A stretch of 64,000 nt of DNA from positions 26,708 through 90,707 of the forward strand of contig JANQLK010000007.1 in the NCBI GenBank assembly GCA_028280615.1, written 5' to 3'. This DNA is from Woeseiaceae bacterium. GTDB taxonomy: Bacteria > Pseudomonadota > Gammaproteobacteria > Steroidobacterales > Woeseiaceae. The notes under the pieces are model-generated. The model saw nothing but the letters and a program-made list of their open reading frames with translations, searched no databases and was not told the DNA's origin. Below are positions 25,541-34,037 of this stretch, piece by piece. The first letter of the stretch is position 1, and every line of letters starts with the position of its first letter. Made by a program: the position numbers and the translations under genes.

Positions 25541-25627
25541 GCCCGGGTGGCGGAATTGGTAGACGCAGCGGACTTAAAATCCGCTGTCCGAAAGGACGTG
25601 CGGGTTCGAGTCCCGCCCTGGGCACCA
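25541..25627 (+). tRNA. tRNA-Leu (TAA), integration site
   Basis: An 87-nt class II tRNA. GCCCGGG pairs with CCTGGGC, the anticodon loop CTTAAAA carries TAA, the variable arm is TGTCCGAAAGGACG, the T arm is GGGTTCGAGTCCC and CCA is encoded. Its 3' half (25573-25627) is duplicated at 29719-29773, and a shorter piece recurs at 32209-32228. This identifies it as the attachment site of the element that follows. Confidence 0.97.
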
Positions 25628-25785
25628 CTTTAGAAACAAGAGGTTATGAGCAAGTCATAGCCTTGGATTTTTGCCGTATTTCCCGTTGCACACCCGTTAC
25701 ACACTCTGAGTTAAGGCGCTAACGTGCGATGTATCGCACGGCGCGCAGTTTCTACGCTTGGAAAATGTCTCTCAAGGAGTGAGGT

Positions 25786-27034
25786 GTGCCAAAACTGTCC
25801 AGCGAATCATTACCCATTCAGAACGGAAGCATCGTGCTCACGAAGCGTCCGAAATCGCCTTTCTGGCAGGCTCGATTTCGGATCGGTCGCAAATGGGTTC
25901 GGACCAGCACTAAGTCGTCCAATCTGGATGAGGCATCCGCCGTGGCAATCAATCTACAGGCGCAGGCTGAGATCAAGGCAGACATGGGTTTCCCCGTGGT
26001 AAGTCGGAAATTCAAGAGTGTTGCAGAGGCAGTAAAGGCTAATTTGCAGGACCGAATCGACTCGCGAACGGGGAAGTCAGTGCTATATTCAGGTCATAGA
26101 TAACTATTTGGTGCCATTTTTCGGCAATTACAATGTCGCCAATATTGATCAAGCTCTATTGCGCGAGTTTTCACAGTATCGAACAGAGCAGATCGGTAGA
26201 GAGCCCGCCAGAAGCACGCTCAACACGCACTCAGCAGCCCTCAGACGAATCTTTTCGGAAGCGGTCAATCATGGGTACGTCTCACTGTCCCAAGTCCCCA
26301 GCCTGACAGTCGCAAAGGGAGTAGGGCAATCGACGGTCCGACGGCCAAGCTTCACTAAGGACGAGTACAAGAAGCTCTATACCTTTATGCGCGACTGGGT
26401 AAAAGGTGGTCAAAATGGGAAGGCCTCAGATATTCGTCATTTGCTTCAGGACTATGTCTTGATTCTGGCGAACAGTGGCCTTAGACCAGGAACCGAGACC
26501 GCAAATCTCAAGTGGAAGCACCTCGAGTTTCGCAAGGATATTGAAGCCAGTGAGGAACTCTACGGAGATGAGAGGATTGAGGAACAGAACGAGTACTTGA
26601 TAATCAACGTGTACCACGGCAAGACCAGCCGATCATCGAATGGTCAACGCAAGGGTCGCGAGTCAATCCCTCGTAACGATTGTCGGGACTATCTCAACAG
26701 ACTGGTCAGACGTTCCAAGTACCTTGGGTGCGGGACTCTTGAAGAGGCTATCAAGAAGGACGCGTATGTATTTGCCTTACCCGATGGATCCCGCACAAAA
26801 CAGTTAGGTAGGAAGTTTGAGCAACTGCTGACTGATGCGGACTTGCTTATGTCTCGCAATGACGAGAGGCGTACGCTCTACTCGCTGCGCCATTTCTACA
26901 TCACGCAGGCAATCATCAACAGCAGAGCGGCATTGCATACCATCGCAAAGCAATGCGGCACGAGCATCGGTATGCTCGAAAAGCATTACAGTCACCTAGA
27001 AGTCTGGGATAAGCGCAAGGACTTGGTAAGGTAG
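25786..27034 (+). pseudogene. Tyrosine integrase, disrupted by a frameshift near 26083
   Basis: GTG start at 25786 after AAGGAGTG. The first frame gives 105 residues with an N-terminal arm (SPFWQARFRIGRKWVRTST) and stops at 26103. The next frame, +1, continues the protein without loss: CYIQVIDNYLVPFFGNYN can be read from just before 26085, then a core-binding domain and a full catalytic domain to 27034. Catalytic residues are present: Arg in NSGLRPGTETANL, the second box in YSLRHFYITQ, and Tyr in LEKHYSHLE. One inserted base (or two lost) in the GTCAGTGCT stretch explains the break. Programmed frameshifting or an assembly error are alternatives. The enzyme would have recombined the tRNA-Leu site. 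Confidence 0.85.
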
Positions 27035-27210
27035 CACGACTATTGATCGTGATGAATTGTCTGTTTCTCCCTACAGCAGACGCTCCAACGACCAGAATCG
27101 ATCAGGACTTGCAGCCGCTATTCGGCCAGAAGCGGACAGAGAATTAGTGAACGAATCAAAGAAGAGCGAAGCCAGTCTGGCGATTGGCAAGTACAGGACC
27201 TTGGATCGTC

Positions 27211-28065
27211 CTAGATTTTCCGAAGGACAAATTGGTTGCAGCTGAGCTTATTGGTGGTCCGTATATTGCTTAGCTCAAACCCATTTGCTCTAGCAAATTG
27301 AAGCACGTCCTCAATTCTCGCAACTTCGTATGGCAAGCCACCAAGCCAATCGATCCAGTCATGGGTGATAGACATGCCCCTAGATTTTCGATAAACGGCG
27401 AATGTATTTCTTCTGAGAATTACGGATGAGATTAATGCTCGCGAGAAGAAATACGGGACAAATACTGACAGAACAGTCAGCCGCCCTAGAGTTCCAGAGC
27501 AATATGCCCCCTTAACTCTTCTCCAAGTCTTCGATTTGAAACCCTGGTCGTTGTACAGGGCTATATATAGAAGGCCGCCATCACCAACTAGTGCAGCGGA
27601 ATTCTTAAGCGCTGTCCACATGTCACCTGTGTGGTGCAATACGCCCCACGAATATACGACGTCAAACTTACCCAGTGATTCAAGAAACTGTTGGTCCAAT
27701 ACGGAACCGCTGTGAATGATCCACTTTGGATCGTCGGGGAAATACCTTGTACGCAGTTCTCTCGTGCACGCGACCGACTGAGGGTCATAGTCAAATGAGA
27801 CGACTCGAGCTCCGAGATTGCGAGCCGCCAATGAAAAAAGTCCACTGCCCGAACCAATGTCCAAAAAGCACTTATCGCTCAGGGACTCAATCTGGAGCAT
27901 TTCAATCAGAGAGTCCTTAGCAATCTCAATCCGCTCGTCTGTAAGCGTAGACAAGAAACTTTGCCAATTCTTGCCAAACTCGAACCGTTCTCCGAGCCGA
28001 ACCTCCGTTTCAAAATTCCCCGACGAATCCACCGAACTTTCCCCCACATCTCCGCTTTGGGTCAT
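27211..28065 (-). CDS. Class I SAM-dependent methyltransferase (island cargo)
   Basis: 284 residues from ATG 28065, with GGTGG just upstream; a GTG at 28077 in the same frame is the alternative. The SAM-binding motif I is CFLDIGSGSGLFSLAA, motif II SFDYDPQSVACT, motif IV FDVVYSWGVLHHTGDMW, and a GGLLYIALYND strand follows. The C-terminal 100 residues include two hydrophobic stretches (LTVLSVFVPYFF) and a DWIDWLGGLPYE block typical of methyltransferases linked to glycan or lipid modification. Its base composition is lower in GC than the core genes. It lies convergent with the integrase and in the same direction as the small recombinase. Confidence 0.8.
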   Translation of the reverse strand: MTQSGDVGESSVDSSGNFETEVRLGERFEFGKNWQSFLSTLTDERIEIAKDSLIEMLQIESLSDKCFLDIGSGSGLFSLAARNLGARVVSFDYDPQSVACTRELRTRYFPDDPKWIIHSGSVLDQQFLESLGKFDVVYSWGVLHHTGDMWTALKNSAALVGDGGLLYIALYNDQGFKSKTWRRVKGAYCSGTLGRLTVLSVFVPYFFSRALISSVILRRNTFAVYRKSRGMSITHDWIDWLGGLPYEVARIEDVLQFARANGFELSNIRTTNKLSCNQFVLRKI

Positions 28066-28205
28066 TTGCCACCGCACCGTGTTTCACACCGAAACAGGCA
28101 GAAATCGAGTGTAGAGCGGCCTCTAATGCCGATCAAATTTTAGAATGACATTACGGTCAGGTTTGAGCTATCACAAGTGACACTGCTTTGCATGGCGCCA
28201 GCGTG

Positions 28206-28775
28206 TCACGCCAGCTCAACGGCCTCCTTTAGTAACTGATCATTCACATCAATGTAACGCTGCGTTGTGCTCAGATGCTTGTGGCCAGCCAATTCCATCA
28301 GAACACGGGCGCTTATGCCTTTACTGGCGAGTTTCGTAATGAACCCTCGTCTACCGCTGTGACTGGTCGCACCGCGAACCCCAGCAGCGCCATAAACTCT
28401 CGAGAACAATTGGCGCAGCGAGTTGGGCGAGAAGTGCTTGTAGGACTTCTGCGAGTAGATCAACGGGAACCCAGCATCCCGCCTGGGCAAATAGTTGTAG
28501 TAATCGCGGAGTAGCTTGCGCAATTTGCGATTCAGCATCACCGTACGGGCTTTGGCGCCTTTCGTCTGAAGCGAGTTGAGCACCAATTGATCTCGAACAG
28601 TGCCATCGCTGGCGTATACATCGCCAACAGTCAGCGCGGCGACCTCTTTTGCGCGCATTCCTGCCAGATGAGTGCAGTAGAAAGCGATCTTGTTTCGAGC
28701 TGAGTGATTTCCCGCATCAATTACGGCGATAACTCGATAAATGTCCGACTTGCTGAGAACTTTGGCCTGTTTCAT
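28206..28775 (-). CDS. Small tyrosine recombinase, FimB/XerC-like catalytic domain only
   Basis: 189 residues from ATG 28775, which follows GGAGGGCTT. Only the catalytic domain is present, the size of FimB/FimE-type invertases (about 200 aa) rather than a full phage integrase. Active-site motifs are MRAKEVAALTVGDV (Arg I), SHSGRRGFITKL (His-x-x-Arg), ELAGHKHLSTTQRY (His/Trp position and the nucleophilic Tyr). A GTGACAC/GTGTCAC inverted repeat (28177-28209) with a 19-nt spacer covers its stop codon. Function could be excision of the island, inversion of a promoter or resolution of a dimer; no invertible segment is obvious nearby. Confidence 0.8.
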   Translation of the reverse strand: MKQAKVLSKSDIYRVIAVIDAGNHSARNKIAFYCTHLAGMRAKEVAALTVGDVYASDGTVRDQLVLNSLQTKGAKARTVMLNRKLRKLLRDYYNYLPRRDAGFPLIYSQKSYKHFSPNSLRQLFSRVYGAAGVRGATSHSGRRGFITKLASKGISARVLMELAGHKHLSTTQRYIDVNDQLLKEAVELA

Positions 28776-29019
28776 AAGCCCTCCAAAACACAAATACAGA
28801 CTATAACTTATTGTATTTCCTTATATTTTAGGGCATCAACCGAATTCTGAGGGTGATTTTCGCCAAGGATTTCAGTCGGTTATTGCGAAATATGTACTTT
28901 TGCTACTTTGCTTATGTTTCTACGCACTCAGGAAATATCGGAGTCGCCACTCTTGAGCAATTTGCTCATATTTCCAGTGAATTTCAGAAAACCGATAAAT
29001 ACATCGGAGGTACCCAAAA

Positions 29020-29415
29020 ATGAAAAAAGACGAACTGGAAAGGCTGCTGGCGTGGCTCGACCCAAGAGACAGAAAAGCTGCTCTGAAATCGCTAAAGGGC
29101 TATGACCGTCCGCGTCTGACGCTCTACCACCTGAATGCGCTGAACCGTAGAGAACAAATGCGTCGTAAGGAGGCAGAGCAAACCAGAAAAATGTCCGTTG
29201 CATGTATGGCCCTCATCAAGATGAGGAAGAAGACTAAAACCAGGTCGGTTTTTGAAGCGGTTAATGAAATTCACCTGGTCTTGATCAAGAAACTCGGAAG
29301 TTTCTGCTGCCAGAGAAACTTGACCCGCACTCGCGACGAGCAGAAAAACAGCGGATCGCGAGAGGAACGCTCCGACGGCAGGACTGTTTTAGCGTGGCCT
29401 TTCTGTGACAACTGA
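29020..29415 (+). CDS. Unknown basic small protein in the island
   Basis: 131 residues from ATG 29020, with GGAGG 9 nt upstream and an A/T-rich promoter-like region at 28790-28900. The protein is highly charged and basic (KKDELERLLAWLDPRDRKAAL, RKEAEQTRKM), mostly helical in its first 100 residues, with a KLGSFCCQRN step and an arginine-rich tail. No domain recognised. It could be a nucleic-acid-binding protein or an accessory factor for excision. The strong ribosome site supports expression. Confidence 0.55.
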   Translation: MKKDELERLLAWLDPRDRKAALKSLKGYDRPRLTLYHLNALNRREQMRRKEAEQTRKMSVACMALIKMRKKTKTRSVFEAVNEIHLVLIKKLGSFCCQRNLTRTRDEQKNSGSREERSDGRTVLAWPFCDN

Positions 29416-29527
29416 TAAATAAAAACGAGTTCCAGAAGAACCAAATTAGCAAGCGAAAATCGCAACTAAAGAATTCGTCCCATTCATGTGTTGGGACAAC
29501 AGCAAGTAGTAGAATCGCCCATAGAAA

Positions 29528-29549
29528 GCTCTCAGAGATTGCTGAGAGC
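29528..29549. repeat. 8-bp perfect hairpin in the non-coding end of the island
   Basis: GCTCTCAG and CTGAGAGC with a 6-nt loop. It lies in 29416-29718, about 300 bases of low-GC sequence in which I see no gene. Read on the minus strand it is followed by TTTCTATG, so it is at best a weak terminator for a transcript entering from the right. Confidence 0.45.
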
Positions 29550-29718
29550 GAGAAACCCGATGGGTAATGTGTCACATACGATCAGGAATCGCTCGCTGGC
29601 GGGCATATGAAGCTGCTATGTGATGCTCAAATGCTCCGCCACATTACACAAACCGTTGCACACTAAAAAATTGATGTGCAACTAATTGACGCTAAGGCGG
29701 AAATTAGGACGCAACAAT

Positions 29719-29773
29719 CTTAAAACCCGCTGTCCGAAAGGACGTGCGGGTTCGAGTCCCGCCCTGGGCACCA
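29719..29773 (+). repeat. Right attachment-site copy (tRNA-Leu 3' end)
   Basis: It matches 25573-25627 at 54 of 55 positions and includes the complete anticodon 3' strand, variable arm, T arm, acceptor 3' strand and CCA. The sequence to its left (AAATTAGGACGCAACAAT) does not form the 5' half of a tRNA, so this is a truncated copy, as expected for the distal end of an element inserted into the tRNA gene. Confidence 0.95.
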
Positions 29774-29827
29774 GTCATGGAGGGGCACAAATCGGTAAGA
29801 ATTGGTTGGGTGAATATCTCCGATGCC

Positions 29828-30952
29828 CTAGCACTTTTGTCGGCGGGCCCTTGGCGATGACGTCGATATGCATGATCTGCCTGAGCCGCCATTGGTCCGT
29901 TTTCGATAGTCGTTCGGCGACTGTCCCGTCCAGCGCTTGAATGCCCGGGAGAAAGACGCAGCGTCGGAGAACCCCACTAAATAGGCCGCCTCGTTGACGG
30001 AAGCGGCCCGGCCGTCGAGATATGCCTTGGCAACTTCTTGACGCAAACCGTCGAGAACATCGGTGAAGGTCACGCCCTCGTTCTTCAGCCGCCGAAAGAG
30101 GGTTTGGCGACTGCAACCCAGTTGCGCCGCTATCGCGTCGGCGCCCGAGCCGCCCTCGTGAAGAGTTGGAAGCAGCAGGGCCTCCACACGCCCCCGCAGT
30201 CCTTTAGCGGCGTCCATTTCATGCAGCAATCCCTCGGCATGTTTGGCCAACACCCCGAAAACATAACGCGGCGCCCGGGCGACCTCCCATTCCGGTGTCC
30301 GAGGATGAAGCTCCATGGCGTTCCATTCGGCATCGAAATGGACCGGGCACTGGAAGACCCGCCTGTACTCGGCGGCGTAAGCGGGCGCCGGATAGGTCAA
30401 GTGAACCGCAAGGACATGGGGCTGTGACAGGAACCGCCGCGGCCCGCAGACAAGGCTACCGAAGGCGATCTCTGTCATCTCCGGAACGGCATCGGGATAC
30501 CGCCCGCGATCGACCATGAAGAGTTTCCCGCTCCGATTGACAAGCTCGAACCGGGGACCTTGGGCGATATCCTCGAAATCGGCCGCCAGACGGCCATAGC
30601 GCTGCATTTGCACGAACGCCTCACCCATCGTCGCGGCGGCTTCCATTATCAGGCCAACGATCGAGACTTTCGACATGCCGACTTCTTCGCTGAAATGCAG
30701 CGCGAGTGCGGGTTCGTCTGTCATGATCTTCGCAACGCGCAATAGTGCGACGTAGCATTCCAGGTCAAGCCGTCTGTCGGGATTGTCGAGGGTCCGCTCA
30801 TCAATGCCGGCCCGCTCGGCAATGGCTGCCCGATCCCCGCCTCGGCTCGAGGCGAAGTCGAGAAAACCAGACACGAGGCCGGCTGAAACAGTCGGTTGAG
30901 GCAAGAGCCTATCCTGGCAACGTTCGATCATGATCTTGCAACGGACGATCAT
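29828..30952 (-). CDS. AraC-family transcriptional regulator with arabinose-binding-like N domain
   Basis: 374 residues. The N-terminal 200 residues match the Arabinose_bd-type sensor of OruR/ArgR-like AraC proteins (GLVSGFLDFASSRGGD, LHFSEEVGMSKVSIVGLI). The C-terminal double helix-turn-helix is clear: DAIAAQLGCSRQTLFRRLKNEGVTF and VNEAAYLVGFSDAASFSRAFKRWTGQSPNDYR. It is divergent from the 31063 oxidoreductase gene, which it most likely regulates. The first 14 codons consist of a 21-bp tandem duplication giving two possible starts (30952 and 30931; MIVRCKI then MIERCQD). It lies just outside the right att copy, in a stretch that may be a second, older island. Confidence 0.88.
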   Translation of the reverse strand: MIVRCKIMIERCQDRLLPQPTVSAGLVSGFLDFASSRGGDRAAIAERAGIDERTLDNPDRRLDLECYVALLRVAKIMTDEPALALHFSEEVGMSKVSIVGLIMEAAATMGEAFVQMQRYGRLAADFEDIAQGPRFELVNRSGKLFMVDRGRYPDAVPEMTEIAFGSLVCGPRRFLSQPHVLAVHLTYPAPAYAAEYRRVFQCPVHFDAEWNAMELHPRTPEWEVARAPRYVFGVLAKHAEGLLHEMDAAKGLRGRVEALLLPTLHEGGSGADAIAAQLGCSRQTLFRRLKNEGVTFTDVLDGLRQEVAKAYLDGRAASVNEAAYLVGFSDAASFSRAFKRWTGQSPNDYRKRTNGGSGRSCISTSSPRARRQKC

Positions 30953-31062
30953 GGTCTAGCGATCCATGATTCCGTAGCCTATTCCGAAAGAAGTATACCG
31001 TCGCGTCGATCCTGGAAGGATCGCGCTTTGGAACGCCTCCAGTCCGCCTAAGGCGCAAGCAA

Positions 31063-32091
31063 ATGCAGCCAAACACCTACCATCGAATCGTTGTCCCGAA
31101 ACGTGGCGCGCCGGAGCTTATGCAGTGGGTTGAGAATGACCTCCCGGCTCCCAGGTCAGGCGAGGTCCGCGTAAAGGTCGAAGCGGCCGGCGTGTCGGGT
31201 TACGACATTATGCTGCGCCGCTATTGGTTTCCCGGCTTCACAAAGGTGCCCTACACGCCAGGCGAGGACATTGTAGGCATCGTCGACGCCGTTGGAGACG
31301 GGGTGGAAACCCTGGCACTGGGCCAGAGGGTCGCCGGATGGACGTTCGGTGAGGCCGGTGGCTATGCCGAGCATGTCTGCCGTCAGGCGGAACATCTCGT
31401 ACCGGTGCCGTCAGATCTCGACCCGGCAGTCGCCGTTTCGCTTGTCGCGAATTATCTGACCGCGTCTTTGGCTTTGAACAAGACCGCGCGGGCGATGAGC
31501 GGGGAGCGTGTGCTGGTTCAAGGTGCCAGCGGCGGCGTGGGGTCCGCGCTCTTGCAACTTGGCAAGCTCGCGGGGCTTGAAATGATCGGCGCCGGAACGG
31601 GGGACAGACTTGCCTTCATCGCGGCCAACGGTGCGACGCCGATCGACTATCGTCGTAAGGACTTCGTCGCTGGCCTGCGCGAGATGACCGGCGGCGGCGC
31701 GGATGTCGTCGTCGACCTGGTCGGAGGCGCGCAGCAGCTCTGGCGATCCTACCGGTGTCTGCGCCGCGACGGACGTCTGTTGATGCTCGGAATGGCCGGC
31801 ACCGCGCGGTCGGGGATCGGGGTCGTTCCGGCGAGTCTCTTGGTCGTCGGCGTCCTGGCGCTTTGGCCCGACGGCAAGCGTACGCCGATGTCGCCGAGCA
31901 TGTTGAGCTATCCGGCTGAACACCTCGACTGGTACCGCGATACCCTGAGCGAACTCCTTGCCATGGCCGCCGACGGGCGTGTCGAACCCGTCGTGGCGGC
32001 GCGCATTCCGCTTCGCGATGCTGCCCGCGCCCACACCCTGCTTGAGCGGGGCGGACGGACGGGAAAGGTCGTGTTGATGGGTGAAGGCTGA
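31063..32091 (+). CDS. Zinc-independent medium-chain dehydrogenase, quinone-oxidoreductase-like
   Basis: 342 residues. The N-terminal GroES-like domain has PRSGEVRVKVEAAGVSGYDIM and PGEDIVGIVDAVGDGV; the cysteine/histidine zinc ligands of alcohol dehydrogenases are absent. The nucleotide-binding domain has VLVQGASGGVGSALLQL (NADP-type, AxGGVG), and the C terminus ends with a typical ARAHTLLERGGRTGKVVL. Family members reduce quinones or activated alkenes with NADPH. The AraC regulator is transcribed divergently from a 110-nt intergenic region, suggesting control by the same ligand. Confidence 0.88.
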   Translation: MQPNTYHRIVVPKRGAPELMQWVENDLPAPRSGEVRVKVEAAGVSGYDIMLRRYWFPGFTKVPYTPGEDIVGIVDAVGDGVETLALGQRVAGWTFGEAGGYAEHVCRQAEHLVPVPSDLDPAVAVSLVANYLTASLALNKTARAMSGERVLVQGASGGVGSALLQLGKLAGLEMIGAGTGDRLAFIAANGATPIDYRRKDFVAGLREMTGGGADVVVDLVGGAQQLWRSYRCLRRDGRLLMLGMAGTARSGIGVVPASLLVVGVLALWPDGKRTPMSPSMLSYPAEHLDWYRDTLSELLAMAADGRVEPVVAARIPLRDAARAHTLLERGGRTGKVVLMGEG

Positions 32092-32208
32092 CGCGTTGCC
32101 GATGGCGAGTTAATGCGTATGGGCGGCCGCTTTTGCATCTGTGGACGGCGAGGGTGGAAGCACGCCATTACAGCTACACCTCGACTTATAGACAGTCCCT
32201 TTGTCACC

Positions 32209-32228
32209 CTGTCCGAAAGGACATGCGG
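32209..32228 (+). repeat. Third tRNA-Leu fragment (variable-arm region), decayed att site
   Basis: CTGTCCGAAAGGACATGCGG matches the tRNA-Leu sequence at 25584-25603 at 19 of 20 positions and is in the same orientation. It lies 118 nt after the oxidoreductase gene. The downstream T-arm sequence is not retained. This suggests a second element once sat between 29773 and here. Nothing else is recognised in 32092-32283. Confidence 0.5.
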
Positions 32229-32283
32229 AAGACGTGCCCGTCCGACGGCGTCATAGGTTCCTGGTTCGCCGAGTGTTCTGTTC

Positions 32284-33042
32284 CTACTGGCAGGCTATGA
32301 GAAATGAGATCGTACTATTCGGGTCCGAAACCAATGCGCAGCCGTCTCCGCTGGGACCGCTCCGATTCGGTTCTGCGATTGAACCGCCGAGGGTGCCAAC
32401 CTTATGCAGAGCTTCGGATAGTCGTTTCACCCGGATAGACGGCACCCAAATCGCGCGGCCATCGAGGTGGATCTCGGTCGTGGAGTGCACTGCGATTTCA
32501 TTCCCCGACCACGTCACCCGTTGATTCTCGACGCCGGAGCCGTCCGAAGGCAGGATGCTCCAACCGAACAACCCGCGGTAGAAGTCCACGGGAAGTCCCT
32601 CCGACGTCGTGACATAGCGTTCCGGTCCGAACTGCTTTGTGGGTGCCGGATAGCTGTGGCGCGACAGGCAGATTCCGATGAGCGCTCCCTTGGGGTCGCG
32701 CAGTAGGCAGTTGCGCCCAACTCCAGGAACCTCGAACGGTGCTTTCTCCACCGTACCGCCGAGCTCTTGAGCCCGAACAGAGGCCGTATCGACATCTTCC
32801 ACCTCGACATATGGAACCCAACCGAAGGATTGCCCTCGATCGTATTGGACGAACCCCGCTCCTGCTTCGTCGTCTGCAAGCGCCAGAATGAAGTCGTTTT
32901 CGCCACCTCCCCACGCGAACTCTTGCGCATGCTCGGTTGCGAAATTCCAGCCGGCAACACCGCCGTAAAAAGATCTTGAGACGTTGGCGTCGCTGGTGAA
33001 CAAGTCGTGCCAAACGAACCGACCCGTCTTTTCCGGATTCAT
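32284..33042 (-). CDS. VOC-family protein with two glyoxalase/dioxygenase-like domains
   Basis: 252 residues from ATG 33042, which is preceded by a GGGGGATTGGCG stretch; the frame extends to 33120 with no better start. Two tandem VOC modules are visible: GRFVWHDLFTSDANVSRSFYGGVAGW...PYVEVEDVDTASVRAQELGGTVEKAPFEVPGVG and then YVTTSEGLPVDFYRGLFGWSI...IRVKRLSEALHKVGTLGGSI. The arrangement resembles CFP30B-type hydroxylase/glyoxalase-like proteins of unknown substrate. The first half keeps the W-H-D entry that carries a possible metal ligand. No operon partner is close. Confidence 0.82.
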   Translation of the reverse strand: MNPEKTGRFVWHDLFTSDANVSRSFYGGVAGWNFATEHAQEFAWGGGENDFILALADDEAGAGFVQYDRGQSFGWVPYVEVEDVDTASVRAQELGGTVEKAPFEVPGVGRNCLLRDPKGALIGICLSRHSYPAPTKQFGPERYVTTSEGLPVDFYRGLFGWSILPSDGSGVENQRVTWSGNEIAVHSTTEIHLDGRAIWVPSIRVKRLSEALHKVGTLGGSIAEPNRSGPSGDGCALVSDPNSTISFLIACQ

Positions 33043-33298
33043 CGCCAATCCCCCGATAGAAACGTATCTCCTGCCGACCGCTCGTCCCCTTTGGTGTCGG
33101 CAGTGGCCCGAGACGATCATATCGATTCGGTGGCAGCCGCTGGCAGGAAAGCGGTCATTGGATTCGATTCAAGCTGACTGTACCGGTAATCGATTTCTTT
33201 GACGTTCAGGACTTATGCTTCCAAGTACTTTGTCAGTCCTATATGGTCGACTACACTCAATAATAGCGATAGCAATTGTTTGCACAAGAGTTGGGAAG

Positions 33299-33934
33299 AT
33301 GAAGAAAGCCATCGCTGGTGTTGTAGCTGCATTCGCCGTTTTCTCGGTCGCACAAGCGCAATCGATAGAGGACTTGCCGGCGAAACAGAAATTCGTTCGC
33401 ACGATGGAGCTGCCGGACGCTGTCGCGTTCAACATGCTCCTGCTTCGTCTTGAGACAAACGTGAGCGCTGGTTATAGAGACGACATTGTTGAGGAAGTCA
33501 GCAAGAATCTCGGATTTGATCAGGATCAGTCATCAGCGTTCCTGGATCAGATCCTGGCTGTGAAGCCTGCAATGAACTCCGAAGTTCAGCTTGAAGTCAA
33601 GAAGCGCGCGTGCAGCAGAGGCGACGGGTATAGCGTGTTGCAATCTCTTTACGATGTGGAAGAGCAGGTGCAATCGCGCCATCTCGATCTCGTCTTGAAT
33701 ACAATCAGCAGCAACCAACAGGCCGCGTTTCGTCAATGGCTGGATGAAGAGAAGACAACCATAACTCACGTTCGGGTCGACTTTGAAAAGCTAGACGAAC
33801 GATCGGGCAAGACCGCGCAGAGTAGGCTTGCATCGATTTGCAATGCCGACGCGGTTCGGCAGGGAACCTTCGTTTCGGAACATTGCTTGGCGATTTGTGC
33901 CTGTCCACGTCCAACATGCCCACGTCCAACGTGA
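33299..33934 (+). CDS. Exported protein of unknown function with Cys-rich tail
   Basis: 211 residues from ATG 33299, close to a GGGAAG site. A signal peptide (MKKAIAGVVAAFAVFSVAQA) precedes a helical domain (RLETNVSAGYRDDIVEEVSKNL, YDVEEQVQSRHLDLVLNTI). The C-terminal 40 residues contain six cysteines, ending in a duplicated CPRPTCPRPT encoded by a short direct repeat. No family recognised. Disulfides in the tail suggest a periplasmic or secreted location. Confidence 0.62.
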   Translation: MKKAIAGVVAAFAVFSVAQAQSIEDLPAKQKFVRTMELPDAVAFNMLLLRLETNVSAGYRDDIVEEVSKNLGFDQDQSSAFLDQILAVKPAMNSEVQLEVKKRACSRGDGYSVLQSLYDVEEQVQSRHLDLVLNTISSNQQAAFRQWLDEEKTTITHVRVDFEKLDERSGKTAQSRLASICNADAVRQGTFVSEHCLAICACPRPTCPRPT

Positions 33935-33990
33935 CAACAATGGCTTGAAATCAACGCCCGATTAGAGGAGCGGACAGTGCGGCCACATAC

Positions 33991-34019
33991 AAAAAAACCC
34001 CGCCACTGGGCGGGGCTTT
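33991..34019 (-). terminator. Intrinsic terminator of the second PEP-CTERM gene
   Basis: On the minus strand a 7-bp GC stem (CCCCGCC/GGCGGGG) is followed by seven T residues, 19 nt after the stop of the 34038 gene. On the plus strand it has only CTTT after the stem, so it may also weakly end the transcript of the 33299 gene. Confidence 0.9.
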
Positions 34020-34037
34020 CGATCTTCTATGAAAGGC

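Larger units (their letters stand above)
25573..29773 (+). mobile_element. 4.2-kb integrative element in tRNA-Leu
   Basis: The element is bounded by a 55-bp direct repeat (one mismatch; 47 bp exact) of the tRNA-Leu 3' end. It carries a tyrosine integrase immediately inside the left end, in the same direction as the tRNA, as in many tRNA-targeting islands. Other contents are a class I methyltransferase, a second small tyrosine recombinase and an unknown 131-residue gene. Base composition is visibly lower in GC than the flanks, especially 28780-29700. The integrase is frameshifted, so the element may now be immobile unless the second recombinase or an outside enzyme acts on it. No phage structural or conjugation gene is present. 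Confidence 0.85.

Noticed and set aside
27057..27245. 62-codon plus-strand frame after the integrase
   Set aside because: No ribosome site or recognisable sequence, and it overlaps the 3' end of the methyltransferase gene on the other strand.
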